From Gemmatimonadota bacterium (GTDB lineage Bacteria; JAAXHH01), in the NCBI GenBank assembly GCA_026706345.1, contig JAPOYX010000020.1, positions 1-64,000 of the forward strand: a DNA stretch of 64,000 bases, in the 5' to 3' direction. The notes beneath the pieces were generated by a model. That model was not told where the DNA came from. It did not search any database and worked only from the letters and a program-made list of their open reading frames with translations. Position 1 is the stretch's first letter, and the number at the start of each line of letters is the position of its first letter. Positions 17,336 to 27,515 of this stretch are shown piece after piece. A program made the translations under genes and the position numbers.

Positions 17336-18954
17336 TTGAACTACGATCTGGACACCACCTTCCGCGGTGATCTGTTTGGCGGGATTACTTCCGCGATAGT
17401 GGGTCTGCCGGTTGCGCTCGCCTTCGGCGTCGCGTCGGGCATGGGCGCGGCAGCCGGTCTGTACGGGGCGATCGGCGTAGGCTTTTTCGCCGCCGTGTTC
17501 GGGGGCACGCGCTCCCAGATATCCGGCCCCACGGCACCCATGACCGTGGTCATGGCGGTCATCATCGCGGAACACGCGGGTTCGATCACCGATGCCCTCA
17601 CCGTCGTGATCATGGGCGGCCTGTTGCAGATCCTGCTGGGCACGTTGCGATTCGGACGATTCGTGGCTTACACGCCCCACGTGGTGATCTCCGGTTTCAT
17701 GTCCGGCATCGGGCTCATCGTCATGCTGATCCAGGCGCTGCCCTTCATCGGGGCGCCTGCCGCGCCCGGAGGCGCCGTGGGGACCATTCGCGCACTGTCG
17801 GATGCCCTCGGCGACGTAAACTACAGCGCCTTTGCGATCGCCCTCACTACGCTTGCCGTCGGCGTGCTCTGGCCCAGGTGGCTTTCGAAACTGCTGCCCG
17901 GCACCCTGGTCGCCCTGGTCGCCGGTACGACGCTAAGCGTGCTCTGGCTGTCCGACGTGCCGGTGATCGGGGCCATACCCACCGGGTTGCCGGAGATCGT
18001 ATTGATAGCGCCAACCGCCGCCTTCGTTCTCCATGCCATCGAACCCGCGCTCATCCTCGCATTGCTTGGTTCCGTGGACAGCCTGCTCACCTCCCTGATC
18101 GCCGACTCTCTCACGGGTACGCGACACAACGCGGACAAGGAACTGGTGGGACAGGGGATTGGCAATGTAGTAGCCGGACTGATTGGCGGGCTTCCCGGCG
18201 CCGGCGCCACCATGGGCACGGTGACCAACATACGGGCAGGCGGCACCACGCGATTGTCCGGCGCGCTGCGAGCCATCATCCTGTTGGTATTGCTCATGGG
18301 GCTGGGCTGGGTCGTCGAACCGATCCCCACGCCGTACTCGCGGGCATATTGATGAAGGTAGGCTGGGACATCGTCGACTGGCGGATCCTGACGCGGATTC
18401 ACCGCCTGCACAGGGAACACCTTTTCATCCTGTTGCTCACCCTGGGGCTGACCGTCTTTGTCGACCTGATCACCGCGGTAGCGATAGGACTGATCGTCGC
18501 AGGCATGGCCCACGCCCGGAAACTGGAGAATCTGGAACTCGACAGCGTGGTTTCCGTACCATTGCTGGACCGCCAGTTCTTCTCACATGATGATAACGCG
18601 GACACCATGGATCAGTTCATGGCCCGGGTCGGCCTGGTTGCGCTCAGGGGAAGTTTCACCGTCGCTTCGTCCAAGAAACTGGTAGGGGTGATCAGCGAGG
18701 ATATCAAGGATCACGACATCGTCATTTTCGACTTCTCCGGCGCCACGTACATTGATGACAGTGCGGCCATGGTCGTGGAACAGCTCATGGATGTCGCCAC
18801 GAGCGAAGACACGGCGTTCATCGTCATGTCGCTCTCGGGATCCGTCGAGGAGACCCTTTCCGCACTCGGTATCATCCAGCGCGTACCGGAAGCACACATC
18901 GTGAACACGCTGGATGAAGCACGCGAAGTCGCCAGGGAAATGCTCGGGACGTAA
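17336..18954 (+). pseudogene. SulP-family anion permease with STAS domain, interrupted by one frameshift
   Basis: The first frame (17336-18352) encodes the SulP membrane domain from residue 1, including GLYGAIGVGFFAAVFGG, SQISGPTAPMTVV and SLLTSLIADSLTGTRHN. It then leaves the family pattern at 18325-18328. The +1 neighbouring frame continues directly with HAVLAGILMKVGWDIVDWR, the last helices and a C-terminal STAS domain (FDFSGATYIDDSAAMVVEQL), ending at 18954. One missing base in the CCCC run explains everything: adding one C restores a 540-aa SulP protein. The start is TTG 17336 with AAGGAG nine bases upstream. SulP proteins move sulfate, bicarbonate or dicarboxylates. It is either a recent null mutation or a base-call error in a homopolymer. 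Confidence 0.85.
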
Positions 18955-18998
18955 TCCTGATTGAATAAAGGGTGAATAAGAGAGCGGGAAGAGGGCAC

Positions 18999-20750
18999 AT
19001 GTTCAGACAGTGGAGACCATACCTCCCCTTTTGCCTGTACGGTCTCGTCGCCCTGTTGTTGACTTCAGCCTGCAGTGACGGTCCGTCCGATCCTTCTGGA
19101 TATCCATTCGTAGAGACCATCCCCGGGGAAGAAGCGGCGGCCAGGCCCCTCCCGGCGGACGCGGCGCCTCCCGAACGCCAGGTGTATCGTTATTTCTCCA
19201 ACGAACCCTCCAGCCTGGACGTCAGCGTTGCCTTGTACGAATCCCTGGGCAGTGCGTTCCTGTTCGAACGCCTCTGCATGGTCGACGAGGACGAAGCACT
19301 TATTCCGGGCGCGGCGGACCGGTGGGAGCGTTCGCCCGATGGAAGAACCTGGACGTTCCACCTCCATCCCGGCGCGCGGTGGAGCGACGGCACGCCGGTC
19401 ACCGCCCACGACTTCGAATACACGTACAAGCGCCTGCTCCACCCGGACAGCGGCAACGTGTATGCCTTCTTCTATTACGACATCAAGGGCGCGAGGGCGT
19501 ACAACCAGCGTAAGATCGACGACCCGGACCTGCTCGGCGTACGGGCGATCGACGACCTGACCTTCGAAATCGAAACCGATGAACCCTGTGCCTACATGCC
19601 ATACGTGACCTCGTACACGGCCTCTTCGCCGGTACCGAGATGGCAGGTGGAGAAATACGGCAGGCGGTGGACGGAGGCCGGGCGCTGCGTGAGCAACTCG
19701 GCGTTCAGGCTGGACGAATGGGTCCAGGGCAAGTACATGACCTTCCGGCTCAATCCGTACTACAAGGGAAACAATCCGGGTCATTTAAGAAAGATCGTCC
19801 GCCTCTTCTCGGGAACGGCGGGGACCGGCAGCGCATCCGGCGGCGTGGGACTGCTGCCGTACGAGAATGACGAGGTGGACCTGGTCGGCGTGGGTAGTCC
19901 GGCCGATCTCGATCGCATCAGAAATGACCCGGAGCTGAGCGGCCAGCTCTGGAAGTTCAACGGCGTGTCCACCGTATACCTGTTTTTCCGAACCCGGGAG
20001 CCGCCCTTTGACGATGTCCGCGTACGCCAGGCTATCGCCAGAGCCATCGACAAGCAAACCATCGCCGACGTGCTGTTCAAGGGGGCCGTCCGACCCGCCT
20101 ACGGCATGCGACCCCCCAATTTCCCCGGATATGCCGGCGAACGCCAGAGGCCCCTCCAGGCGTTTGATCCGGAGACCGCGCGCCGGCTGATGGCCGAAGC
20201 AGGATACCCCGGCGGCAAGGGATTCCCCGCCATCGAGATCTGGTTGCGAGACGCACCTCCTTCCTCGCAGAGCGGCCAGGCCGCACAGATGATCCAGGAA
20301 CAACTGCTCGAAATCCTCGGAGTCCGGCTTGAAATCCGAAACATGCAGGCAAACGCCTTCAATCAGTTGATGTACGAGTGGGAGATACCGCTCGGCATGG
20401 TCGGTTACGACGCCGACTTCTCCGACCCGCAGAGCCTGCTCGGCGTTCCCTGGCGCTCGCAGCCCAGGGGTTTCACCCGGCACGACTGGAGTAATGCGCG
20501 GTTCAACGACCTGATCGACCGGGCCCGGGGGGAGCCTGATCGCGGCAGGCGGATGCATTTCTACGAAGAGGCGGAATGGATCCTTACTTCTGGTGTCGGG
20601 GGAGCGTTTCTGTGGCACGACCACCGCTTCCAGCTCCGCAAGCCGTGGCTCAAGGGACTGAAGCAGGACCGCGCGGGTTTCTATCCCTTCTGGGAAAACA
20701 ACACCGTATACACCGAGATGTACATCGGCAGGGAGAGACTGGACGGTTGA
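18999..20750 (+). CDS. Family-5 extracellular solute-binding lipoprotein (oligopeptide type)
   Basis: A 583-aa binding protein (SBP_bac_5) from ATG 18999; a GTG at 18972 would add nine residues. The lipobox is LLLTSACS (lipid Cys about residue 25). Family marks are RWERSPDGRTWTFHLHPGARWSDGTPVTAHDF, seen in two parts at about 100-130, then FDDVRVRQAIARAIDK and a late WLKGLKQD. Such proteins deliver peptides or glycosides to ABC permeases. No permease lies beside it on this strand; a related binding protein with permeases is at 56.9-61.4 kb. It is probably an orphan receptor or partner to distant permeases. The SDR gene follows by 13 bases. Confidence 0.9.
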   Translation: MFRQWRPYLPFCLYGLVALLLTSACSDGPSDPSGYPFVETIPGEEAAARPLPADAAPPERQVYRYFSNEPSSLDVSVALYESLGSAFLFERLCMVDEDEALIPGAADRWERSPDGRTWTFHLHPGARWSDGTPVTAHDFEYTYKRLLHPDSGNVYAFFYYDIKGARAYNQRKIDDPDLLGVRAIDDLTFEIETDEPCAYMPYVTSYTASSPVPRWQVEKYGRRWTEAGRCVSNSAFRLDEWVQGKYMTFRLNPYYKGNNPGHLRKIVRLFSGTAGTGSASGGVGLLPYENDEVDLVGVGSPADLDRIRNDPELSGQLWKFNGVSTVYLFFRTREPPFDDVRVRQAIARAIDKQTIADVLFKGAVRPAYGMRPPNFPGYAGERQRPLQAFDPETARRLMAEAGYPGGKGFPAIEIWLRDAPPSSQSGQAAQMIQEQLLEILGVRLEIRNMQANAFNQLMYEWEIPLGMVGYDADFSDPQSLLGVPWRSQPRGFTRHDWSNARFNDLIDRARGEPDRGRRMHFYEEAEWILTSGVGGAFLWHDHRFQLRKPWLKGLKQDRAGFYPFWENNTVYTEMYIGRERLDG

Positions 20751-20763
20751 AAGGATCTACAGC

Positions 20764-21588
20764 ATGGACGAGCCACATCGTATAGACGGGGCCATAGCGG
20801 TCGTGACCGGGGCGGCACAGGGGCTCGGACTGGGTATCGCGGAGCGGCTTGCACGCAACGGCGCGACCGCGGTGATGGCGGATCTGCAACGCGAAAAAGT
20901 CGAGGAAGAAGCCGGAAAACTCCGCAGGCAGGGGTTGGAGGCTGTTCCCGGGTATCTGGACGTTTCAGACAGCGCGTCGGTAACCGCGTTCTTCGATGAG
21001 GTCGTCGAAGCGCATGGCAGGCTCGACATCCTGGTCAACAACGCAGGGGTTGGTCAGCAGGTTACGCCGGTAGTCGAACTCGACGACGGGGAGTGGGACC
21101 GGGTGATCCGGGTCACGTTGACCGGGACCTTCTATTGCTGCCGGGCGGCAGGCGGGATCATGGAGCGCCAGGAGTCGGGATGCATCTTAAACATCTCCTC
21201 CATTAACGGGCAGAATCCTGCGGCCCTGGTGGCGGCCTACAATGTGGCCAAGGAAGGCGTCATCAGTCTCACACGGACCCTGGCGCTGGAACTCGCGGCG
21301 TACGGGGTACGCGTGAACGCCGTCTGTCCGGGTCCGGTCTACACCGAGTTCAACCGGTCGAACATGGCCCAGCGCAGCAGGACCCTGGGGTTGACCGAAG
21401 AACAGATGATCGAACGGATTCGAAGTGCCATCCCGCTGGGCAGGTGGGGCGAGCCGGAAGACATCGCGAACGGCGTGGCGTTCCTGTGCAGCCCGGCGGC
21501 AGGGTGGATCACCGGGGAAGTCCTGCGGGTGAGCGGCGGCATGGAAGGCGTGGCGGCTGCGCCGGGGAGGCGGGTTACGGAGGATTAG
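20764..21588 (+). CDS. SDR-family NAD(P)-dependent oxidoreductase
   Basis: A 274-aa classical short-chain dehydrogenase. The cofactor loop VTGAAQGLGLG is at 14-24, NNAG at 92-95, the catalytic Ser in NISSING (about 145), and Tyr159/Lys163 in AAYNVAKEG. The C-terminal LCSPAAGWITGEVLRVSGG is the standard SDR end. Asp39 after the second strand (ADLQ) hints at NAD rather than NADP. Substrate unknown; family members act on sugars, acyl-ACP and alcohols. It lies 13 bases after the binding-protein gene, so the two are probably co-expressed. Confidence 0.9.
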   Translation: MDEPHRIDGAIAVVTGAAQGLGLGIAERLARNGATAVMADLQREKVEEEAGKLRRQGLEAVPGYLDVSDSASVTAFFDEVVEAHGRLDILVNNAGVGQQVTPVVELDDGEWDRVIRVTLTGTFYCCRAAGGIMERQESGCILNISSINGQNPAALVAAYNVAKEGVISLTRTLALELAAYGVRVNAVCPGPVYTEFNRSNMAQRSRTLGLTEEQMIERIRSAIPLGRWGEPEDIANGVAFLCSPAAGWITGEVLRVSGGMEGVAAAPGRRVTED

Positions 21589-21714
21589 TTTATCTGGAAG
21601 ACATTAACTTTGCAAACAAACGAATTGTGTTGCTGATCATTCTATCGTAACCGCAGCATGGTTGAAGGCACAGCCCATTGATTGGGACAAATTACTATAT
21701 CCACTCAGAGCACT

Positions 21715-23394
21715 TTACTGAATCACTCTAACACCTTGTCGTAGTATATCATTAGCTATCTGAGTACCTGTCTTTTTAGGTCCAGCAAAGATGAGATAAT
21801 AAAGTGGTCGACCGCGAGTGTTCCGAATCTCGCGTGCGGCGGAAACGTGTCCAAAAACCTGTTTGAGTCTTTTACGATACCACCTCACAAGAAGATCCCC
21901 AGCATATTGTACTTTCTGGGTTTGCTGACCAAACAGATTCTGCTTAGAGCTATAAAGTACATCAAACCACTCTTCTGTTCCGAAGTATTGGTTAAGTTTG
22001 TTCCGTTGCGTCTGGGTGAATACACCACTATTTGGCAATAACCTCTGTATGGCCATACCTACAGGGAAGTTTATGAACACTTCTATTGCGCTTTTTTTCC
22101 GATTTCCGCTACAGTACTCCAAGGAACTTGCATTCCGAATGGATCCAAAAAGACGACGCCTCGCCACTTGTTCCAATTGGTGTCCTGGAGAAGTTTAGTC
22201 AGGTAATCGTTACAGTCGAGGTTGCGAATATGTATACGCCTGTGAGGAATCTTGTCTTTGTAACTTTCCTTCAGTTCTTTTAATTGTTGCAGTCTTTTGG
22301 GTTCTATTTCGATGAAAACATAGTCTGTAAATGGGTACTTGATATCAAGTGCAACATTCGGAGAACCACTTATGTACTCTGTTTCATCGGCATCCTCAGC
22401 AACATACTCAGAGATCTCAAAAAGTGACTGCTGAGATGAAACCGCTGTTTGTTCTTTACGAACTCTGAGAGTTCCTGGTCCTGCGAATGCATCAATATAG
22501 AAGTAACCTTTGAAGTTCCTCCTGCGAAGTATAGTAGTGTAAGCATTGAGATACTTACTAAGGCAGTCGAGTTTCTCTTTTGCCCAAGGACCGACTTCCA
22601 TTGGTTCTCTTGAGTCGTATTTCGGTGCGCCAACTGCCTGCAAAGTAGTTCCTTGTACTTTGTAATTCTCAATTATAGGGTAATCCTGCCATTGTTGTCC
22701 ATCCAGCGTGTTGCCACCAGCTTTTGGCGTACGACCCCCCCACTGTTTAAAGAAAAAAGCCACGTCTTGTGTTTGACACTGATCTCGCAATTCACGTAGC
22801 CATTCTACTTTGACTGGCCGCGCTCCGGGCCCACTTTCGCCACCGGCAATCGCCCAATGGATATTTGTCAGATCCACCGCACCAACTGCACCAATCAGTG
22901 GCTCGAATGAAACGAAACGTACTGAGGCGTTTGTCTGTTTAAGGTGGCGAAGACGTACGACAGATGTTGAATGAATCCTCGATAGAGACACCAAGCCAGA
23001 TATGTGGTGGGACAGGTTTCTCTTCGAAACGGCGTTGGACAAACCTACGCATGAGCGAACTGCGCTTGGTAAGCACTTGATAGACATGCCAGTTGGCCTG
23101 CTCCATTGTGTCAAAAACTCGATGAACAAACTCAACTGGTATATCCTTATGGAATAAATCACTCATCGAATTGACAAAAATAAGTTGAGGCCGCTTCCAT
23201 AGAATGGGTTGCTCAAGGCGTTCCGGTCGTAGTTTTAGATCAAATCCGTTTTCGAATGGATGTCCTTCAACACCCCTAAATCGCTCCGAAAACCGCTCGG
23301 CATAGCAATGATCACAACCAGAACTAACCTTCGTACATCCTGTAACTGGATTCCAGGTAGTATTTGTCCACTCTATTTGGCTATTGGCAGACAT
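21715..23394 (-). pseudogene. DUF5131 (phage Gp37/Gp68)-TcmP fusion gene carrying two frameshifts, low-GC insert
   Basis: Reading the minus strand from ATG 23394: residues 1-130 are the DUF5131/Gp37-Gp68 N-terminus with the three-cysteine motif TGCTKVSSGCDHCYAERF, LIFVNSMSDLF and VLTKRS. After WLGVSIED a one-base gain near 22965 shifts the frame. The next frame continues VRFVSFEPLIG, WAIAGGESGPGARP and FFFKQWGG, then passes without a stop into a TcmP (three-Cys-motif partner) domain: YIDAFAGPGTL, YVFIEIEPKR and GVVFLDPFGMQVPW. At the A7 run (22092-22098) the frame shifts again to VFINFPVGMAIQR and ends at 21715. GC is clearly below the flanks and codon use differs, indicating transfer. The pair is usually two adjacent genes; here they are one polypeptide. 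Confidence 0.82.
22092..22098 (-). other. A7 run at the second frameshift, in phase for -1 slippage
   Basis: On the minus strand the codons read GGA AAA AAA GCG CAA TAG. The seven A residues are phased as A AAA AAA, the shape of a -1 slippery heptamer. A -1 slip gives AAA AAA AGC GCA and continues exactly into the remaining TcmP sequence. It may equally be a one-base loss in a homopolymer. Confidence 0.5.
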
Positions 23395-23592
23395 TAGAAG
23401 TCCTCACCGTTATTGAACCCAACGACAATAACCAAACTTATGTATAGTATATCGGCTTGTCAAATTACTTTAGAGTCTAGTCACGACTATATTCAGACCA
23501 TGATCAATCGAAGGTAAAAGCCAAAACTACTGCGTGGTCTTGATTTTAAGCATCGGGATCGGACGAAAGGAAGTGAACTCAGAAACCCTCCC

Positions 23593-25092
23593 CTACACCC
23601 CCGCCATCATCCGCATCACCGTACCCTGATCCGCTTCCTCGCGGGACAGTTCCCCGGCGATTCGACCCGAGCGGAGCACCATGATCCGTGTTGAAAGGTT
23701 GAGCACCTCCGGCAATTCGCTCGACACGAGCACAATGGCCGTGCCTTCGTGGGCCAGTTGGTCGATCAGGGCGTGCATCTCCGACTTGGCGCCCACGTCC
23801 ACACCCCTGGTGGGTTCGTCGATCAGGAGGACGGGACACCGTGCGGCCAGCCACTTGGCCAGGACCACCTTCTGCTGATTCCCGCCCGACAGACCCGCCG
23901 TGTCGTACCGGACATCGTCCGGCCGTACCGATAGTCGTTTTACATATTCCCGCGCCAGGTCTTCTTCCCCTTTCCCGCGGATCCATCCGAATTCGGAGCG
24001 GTGGTTTAGGGTGGGAAGGCCGATGTTCTGTTCCACGCGAAGCGAAAGGACGAGACCGAATCGCTTGCGGTCTTCGGGCACGAGCCCGATGCCCGTCCGC
24101 ATCGCGTCGATCGGACGCCGGATGCTCACCGGCCGGCCCCGGACACGTATCTGCCCCGTGGCCATGGGATCCAGCCCGAATATGGCCTGCAGCACTTCGG
24201 TCCGGCCCGCGCCCACCAGGCCGGCCAGGGCGAGTACTTCCCCGGCCCGCACGGAGAATGGCACGCGCTCGAACTTCCCGGGACTGGAGAGTCCGTCCAC
24301 GCCCAGCATCTCGTTACCGGGTTCGGCCTGCACGTGGGAAGGGAAATAGGCCTCGAAGGTACGCCCGATCATCAGATTGATCAGCGTAGGTCGGTCGAGG
24401 TCGGCGACCGGGCGGGTAGCCACGTGCCGGCCGTCGCGAAGCACCGTCACGACGTCGCACAGGCGGAAGATCTCGTCCAGGTCGTGGGAGATGTAGATCG
24501 ACGTTACGCCCTTCGCCTTGAGATGCCGGATATGCTCCCGTAACCGTTCGGCTTCCACGTGGGACAGGCTGCTGGTCGGTTCATCGAAGACGATCACGCG
24601 GGCGCCGCTGCCCAGGGCCGCCGCGATCTGCACGAGTTGCTGCTGGGCGACGGGCAGATCGCCGATGGGCGTTCCCACGTCCATGTCGGCTTCAACCGCT
24701 GCTAGCATTTGCCGGGCCCGCTCTTCCATCCTTCGATCGGAGACGAACCCTCCCCTGCCGGGCAGGGCGCCGAGACAGAGGTTCTCGGCGACGGACAGGT
24801 TCTCGCAGAATGCGAGTTCCTGGTGGACCATGCCGATACCCAGGTCAAGTGCGTCCCGTGGTTCGTAAAACTGAACGGGCCGGCCGTCAATGCGTATCTG
24901 GCCGCCGTCCATCCCGTAGATACCGGTCAGGATCCGTCCCAGCGTACTCTTGCCGGCGCCGTTTTCGCCCACCACGGCGTGACAGGAACCCGCTTCTACA
25001 CCGAAGGTGACGCCGTCGAGCGCCGTCACACCCGGAAACCGCTTGGTGACTCGTTCGAAAGCGATGTATGCATCAGGCGTGTTGCGGTCCAT
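23593..25092 (-). CDS. Sugar ABC transporter ATPase (RbsA/MglA type, two nucleotide-binding domains)
   Basis: A 499-aa tandem ATPase from ATG 25092; the open frame extends upstream but only across the 3' end of the binding-protein gene. Domain 1 has Walker A GENGAGKST, a signature region in PVAQQQLVQIAAAL and Walker B VIVFDEPTSS. Domain 2 has a degenerate Walker A (GLVGAGRTE), signature LSGGNQQKVVLAKW and LLIDEPTRGVD. This asymmetry is typical of the ribose/galactose/xylose subfamily. It is third in an operon after the permease (27290) and binding protein (26204). Energises import of a monosaccharide; which one is not readable. Confidence 0.94.
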   Translation of the reverse strand: MDRNTPDAYIAFERVTKRFPGVTALDGVTFGVEAGSCHAVVGENGAGKSTLGRILTGIYGMDGGQIRIDGRPVQFYEPRDALDLGIGMVHQELAFCENLSVAENLCLGALPGRGGFVSDRRMEERARQMLAAVEADMDVGTPIGDLPVAQQQLVQIAAALGSGARVIVFDEPTSSLSHVEAERLREHIRHLKAKGVTSIYISHDLDEIFRLCDVVTVLRDGRHVATRPVADLDRPTLINLMIGRTFEAYFPSHVQAEPGNEMLGVDGLSSPGKFERVPFSVRAGEVLALAGLVGAGRTEVLQAIFGLDPMATGQIRVRGRPVSIRRPIDAMRTGIGLVPEDRKRFGLVLSLRVEQNIGLPTLNHRSEFGWIRGKGEEDLAREYVKRLSVRPDDVRYDTAGLSGGNQQKVVLAKWLAARCPVLLIDEPTRGVDVGAKSEMHALIDQLAHEGTAIVLVSSELPEVLNLSTRIMVLRSGRIAGELSREEADQGTVMRMMAGV

Positions 25093-25166
25093 GGAGCTAT
25101 CCGGGGTCTCTCGCCCGCGAGGAAGCTGTCCGGGGTTTCCCGCGAGATCCGACTGAAGCGTCCGGA

Positions 25167-26204
25167 TCAGTCGTCCGAGGAAGGCGGTTCCTCCGTCTGC
25201 AGGTACCGCTCGGGTACGTCCGTAAACCCCCATCCCTGGAGCATCTTCGCCCATTCGCCCAGGTTATTCTGTGATACGTGGACCAGTTCGAGCGGGTTGA
25301 TGACAGGCACGTCCTGCTTCAGGTAGATCTTCTCGACGATCAGCCGGACGGATTCGTAACCCCACAGGTAGGTGGGCTGTCCCCATAGCACGGGTACGAT
25401 GCCCTGCTCGATGTAGGTCAGTTGGGGCGGCAGCGCGTCCACTGAGATGATCTTCATGCGCTCGGGGTCGAGGTCGGTCAGCAGAGACTGGGTGAACAGC
25501 GCCCATCCGCCGACCATGGCCCATCCGTCGATGTCGGGGTAGGCATTGTTTACGCGCACCACCTCGGCGGCGGCGTCCTGGGGGGTTTCTATGTGGTAGA
25601 AGGTGCCCACGATCGAGATCTCCGGGTACTCCGCGGCCTTCTGCAGGACGCCTTCCACGCGCTTGCGCAGGTTCGGCGCGTTCTGGTTGCCCGCGAGGAT
25701 GGCCACGCGGCCCTTGCCGTTCATCGCCAGGGCCAGCTCTTCCATGATCAGTCCGCCGGTCTTGATGTCGTCCACGCCGAAGAAGGCGAACCGCCTGGAT
25801 TCGGGGGCATCGCTGTCGAAGGTCATGACCGGCACGCCCCGATCCACCGCGTCATTGATGGCGCCCGTGACCTTGGCGGCGTCCGAACAGGAGATCAGGA
25901 CCACGTCGGCCCCTTCGTTTACGGCCTGCGCGATACGCTGCGCCTGGACCTGGCCGTCCTCCGTCGGCGGCGTGCGCCAGTCGATCACGATGTCGATGCC
26001 GTGCTCGGCCGACAACTCGCCGGCCGCGGCCTCCGCGCCGGTACGGGAGGAAAGGAACACGGGATTCGTCGTGCTCTTGGCGATCATGGAGATCACGAGC
26101 CGGTTGTCGTCAGGCGGCGCGGTTCCCCCGCAACCCGTGCCGAAAGCGAATATGCCGAGGGCCGACAGGACCAGGGTCTTCAGCCGTCTTTTGCATACCA
26201 TCAT
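25167..26204 (-). CDS. Sugar ABC transporter periplasmic binding protein
   Basis: A 345-aa Peripla_BP_4-type binding protein starting at ATG 26204 (MMVCKRRLK), with AAGGAA upstream. An export signal covers residues 1-25 and ends at a GTGC that would be an atypical lipobox. The mature part shows the ribose-binding pattern: VISMIAKSTTNPVFLSS, VLISCSDAAKVTGAINDAVDRGVPVMTFDSDAP and FFGVDDIKTGGLIMEELA. Operon middle gene: permease upstream (66 bases), ATPase downstream (74 bases). The ligand may be a sugar or polyol; Trp residues in GWAMVGGWALF are candidate stacking residues. Confidence 0.92.
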   Translation of the reverse strand: MMVCKRRLKTLVLSALGIFAFGTGCGGTAPPDDNRLVISMIAKSTTNPVFLSSRTGAEAAAGELSAEHGIDIVIDWRTPPTEDGQVQAQRIAQAVNEGADVVLISCSDAAKVTGAINDAVDRGVPVMTFDSDAPESRRFAFFGVDDIKTGGLIMEELALAMNGKGRVAILAGNQNAPNLRKRVEGVLQKAAEYPEISIVGTFYHIETPQDAAAEVVRVNNAYPDIDGWAMVGGWALFTQSLLTDLDPERMKIISVDALPPQLTYIEQGIVPVLWGQPTYLWGYESVRLIVEKIYLKQDVPVINPLELVHVSQNNLGEWAKMLQGWGFTDVPERYLQTEEPPSSDD

Positions 26205-26270
26205 CGATCCCGTTCCTTTCTGATAGATCCGACTTGACATGGACTCTGATAGATATGACCGGTCATGAAC

Positions 26271-27290
26271 CTAGCCCGCTCCGGCCAGCTTGCGCGCCGT
26301 GAGGCGCCGGTTCACCTGGTCGAGGACCACCGCGATGATGATCGCGCAACCGATTACGACCCATTCGTAGTTCTGGTCCAGGTGCAGGGTGCGGATGGAT
26401 TGTCGAATCAGGACGATCAGCATGGCCCCCAGCATGGCGTTGACCGCGCTGCCCCTGCCCCCACGCAGGCTGGCGCCGCCGACGACCGCCGAGGCGATGA
26501 CGTAAAGTTCGTATCCCGTGGCGTCGGCACAGGAGGCCGACCCGTAGTAGCTGCTGCCCACCAGCGCCGCGATCCCCGCGGTGAGTCCTGAAACCACGTA
26601 CACACCGACCAGGATACGGTCGATCCTCAGGCCGGCATACCGGCTGGCCTCCAGGTTGCCGCCCACGGCGAATATGTGGCGTCCCATGACCGTGCGGGAC
26701 AGGTAAACCGCGCCGGCGGCGGTGATCAGGAGCATGATGATCATGGGCATGGGATAGAGCGCGTCGGAACCGAAGGACAGCTTGATCGCGTCGGTCAGGG
26801 GCTGCGGCACGAGTATGCTCTCCGCTTCGCTGATCACGAAGGCAATGCCCCGGAAGACCCACATGGTGCCCAGAGTGACGATAAAGGGATGGACGCGAAG
26901 TCCGACCACCATGACGCCGTTCAGCAGGCCGCACAGCAGGCCGAGGCAAACACAGACCAGGACGGCCAGCGTGACTACCGCGACGGGACTCTCCGGCGCC
27001 ACGGACCGCAACACCATGGCGGTCATTACCCCGGAGAGGGCGTAGATGGAACCGACCGAAAGATCGATTCCGCCGGATATGATGACCATGGTCGCACCGA
27101 CCGCCATGATCACGAAGAAACTGGCGTCGGTGGCCGTCTGCATCAGGGTGCGCGAATTCAGGAAGTTGTTGACGAGTTCGCCCGTCGTTCGGTCCGCGTG
27201 ATACCCCGCGAAAACGGAGAGTACCGCGCCGAGCAGGAGGATAACGAGGATCAGTCCCGTTTGCTGGGAGCCGAGCAGGATACGAAGCAT
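26271..27290 (-). CDS. Sugar ABC transporter permease (RbsC type)
   Basis: A 339-aa permease of the BPD_transp_2 family. The start is set at ATG 27290 (MLRILLGSQQTGLILVILL); the frame is open 62 codons further upstream, but that stretch lacks membrane character and covers the likely promoter. About nine or ten helices are visible. Family motifs are GATMVIISGGIDLSVGSIYAL, LCGLLNGVMVVGLRVHPFIVTLGT and the late ASAVVGGASLRGGRGS, followed by AMLGAMLIVLIRQSI. It forms the channel for the ATPase and binding protein encoded next. First gene of its operon. Confidence 0.93.
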   Translation of the reverse strand: MLRILLGSQQTGLILVILLLGAVLSVFAGYHADRTTGELVNNFLNSRTLMQTATDASFFVIMAVGATMVIISGGIDLSVGSIYALSGVMTAMVLRSVAPESPVAVVTLAVLVCVCLGLLCGLLNGVMVVGLRVHPFIVTLGTMWVFRGIAFVISEAESILVPQPLTDAIKLSFGSDALYPMPMIIMLLITAAGAVYLSRTVMGRHIFAVGGNLEASRYAGLRIDRILVGVYVVSGLTAGIAALVGSSYYGSASCADATGYELYVIASAVVGGASLRGGRGSAVNAMLGAMLIVLIRQSIRTLHLDQNYEWVVIGCAIIIAVVLDQVNRRLTARKLAGAG

Positions 27291-27455
27291 GGACGGGGCC
27301 GGTTTTCCAGGGGTTCGACAGGTTCTGGTGCTGTATCCGATGTCCTGAATGGTACGGGAGTGGCGGTCAAAATCAAGGAAAACCTGAAGGAGGGAGGAAA
27401 GGCGAGAGGCGGCTGACATGCCGGAAGCCAGCCGAACCGTCACAAATGAAAACAC

Positions 27456-27496
27456 AAATAAAAAGCCCCGGCACAATGCTGCGTCATGTCGGGGCT
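27456..27496 (-). terminator. Rho-independent terminator
   Basis: Minus-strand stem AGCCCCG/CGGGGCT (27496-27490 with 27470-27464) followed by TTTTATTT. It lies 40 bases after the stop of the small coiled protein gene and ends that transcript before the sugar ABC operon. Confidence 0.82.
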
Positions 27497-27515
27497 GCCT
27501 GCAAACCAGGTTGGT

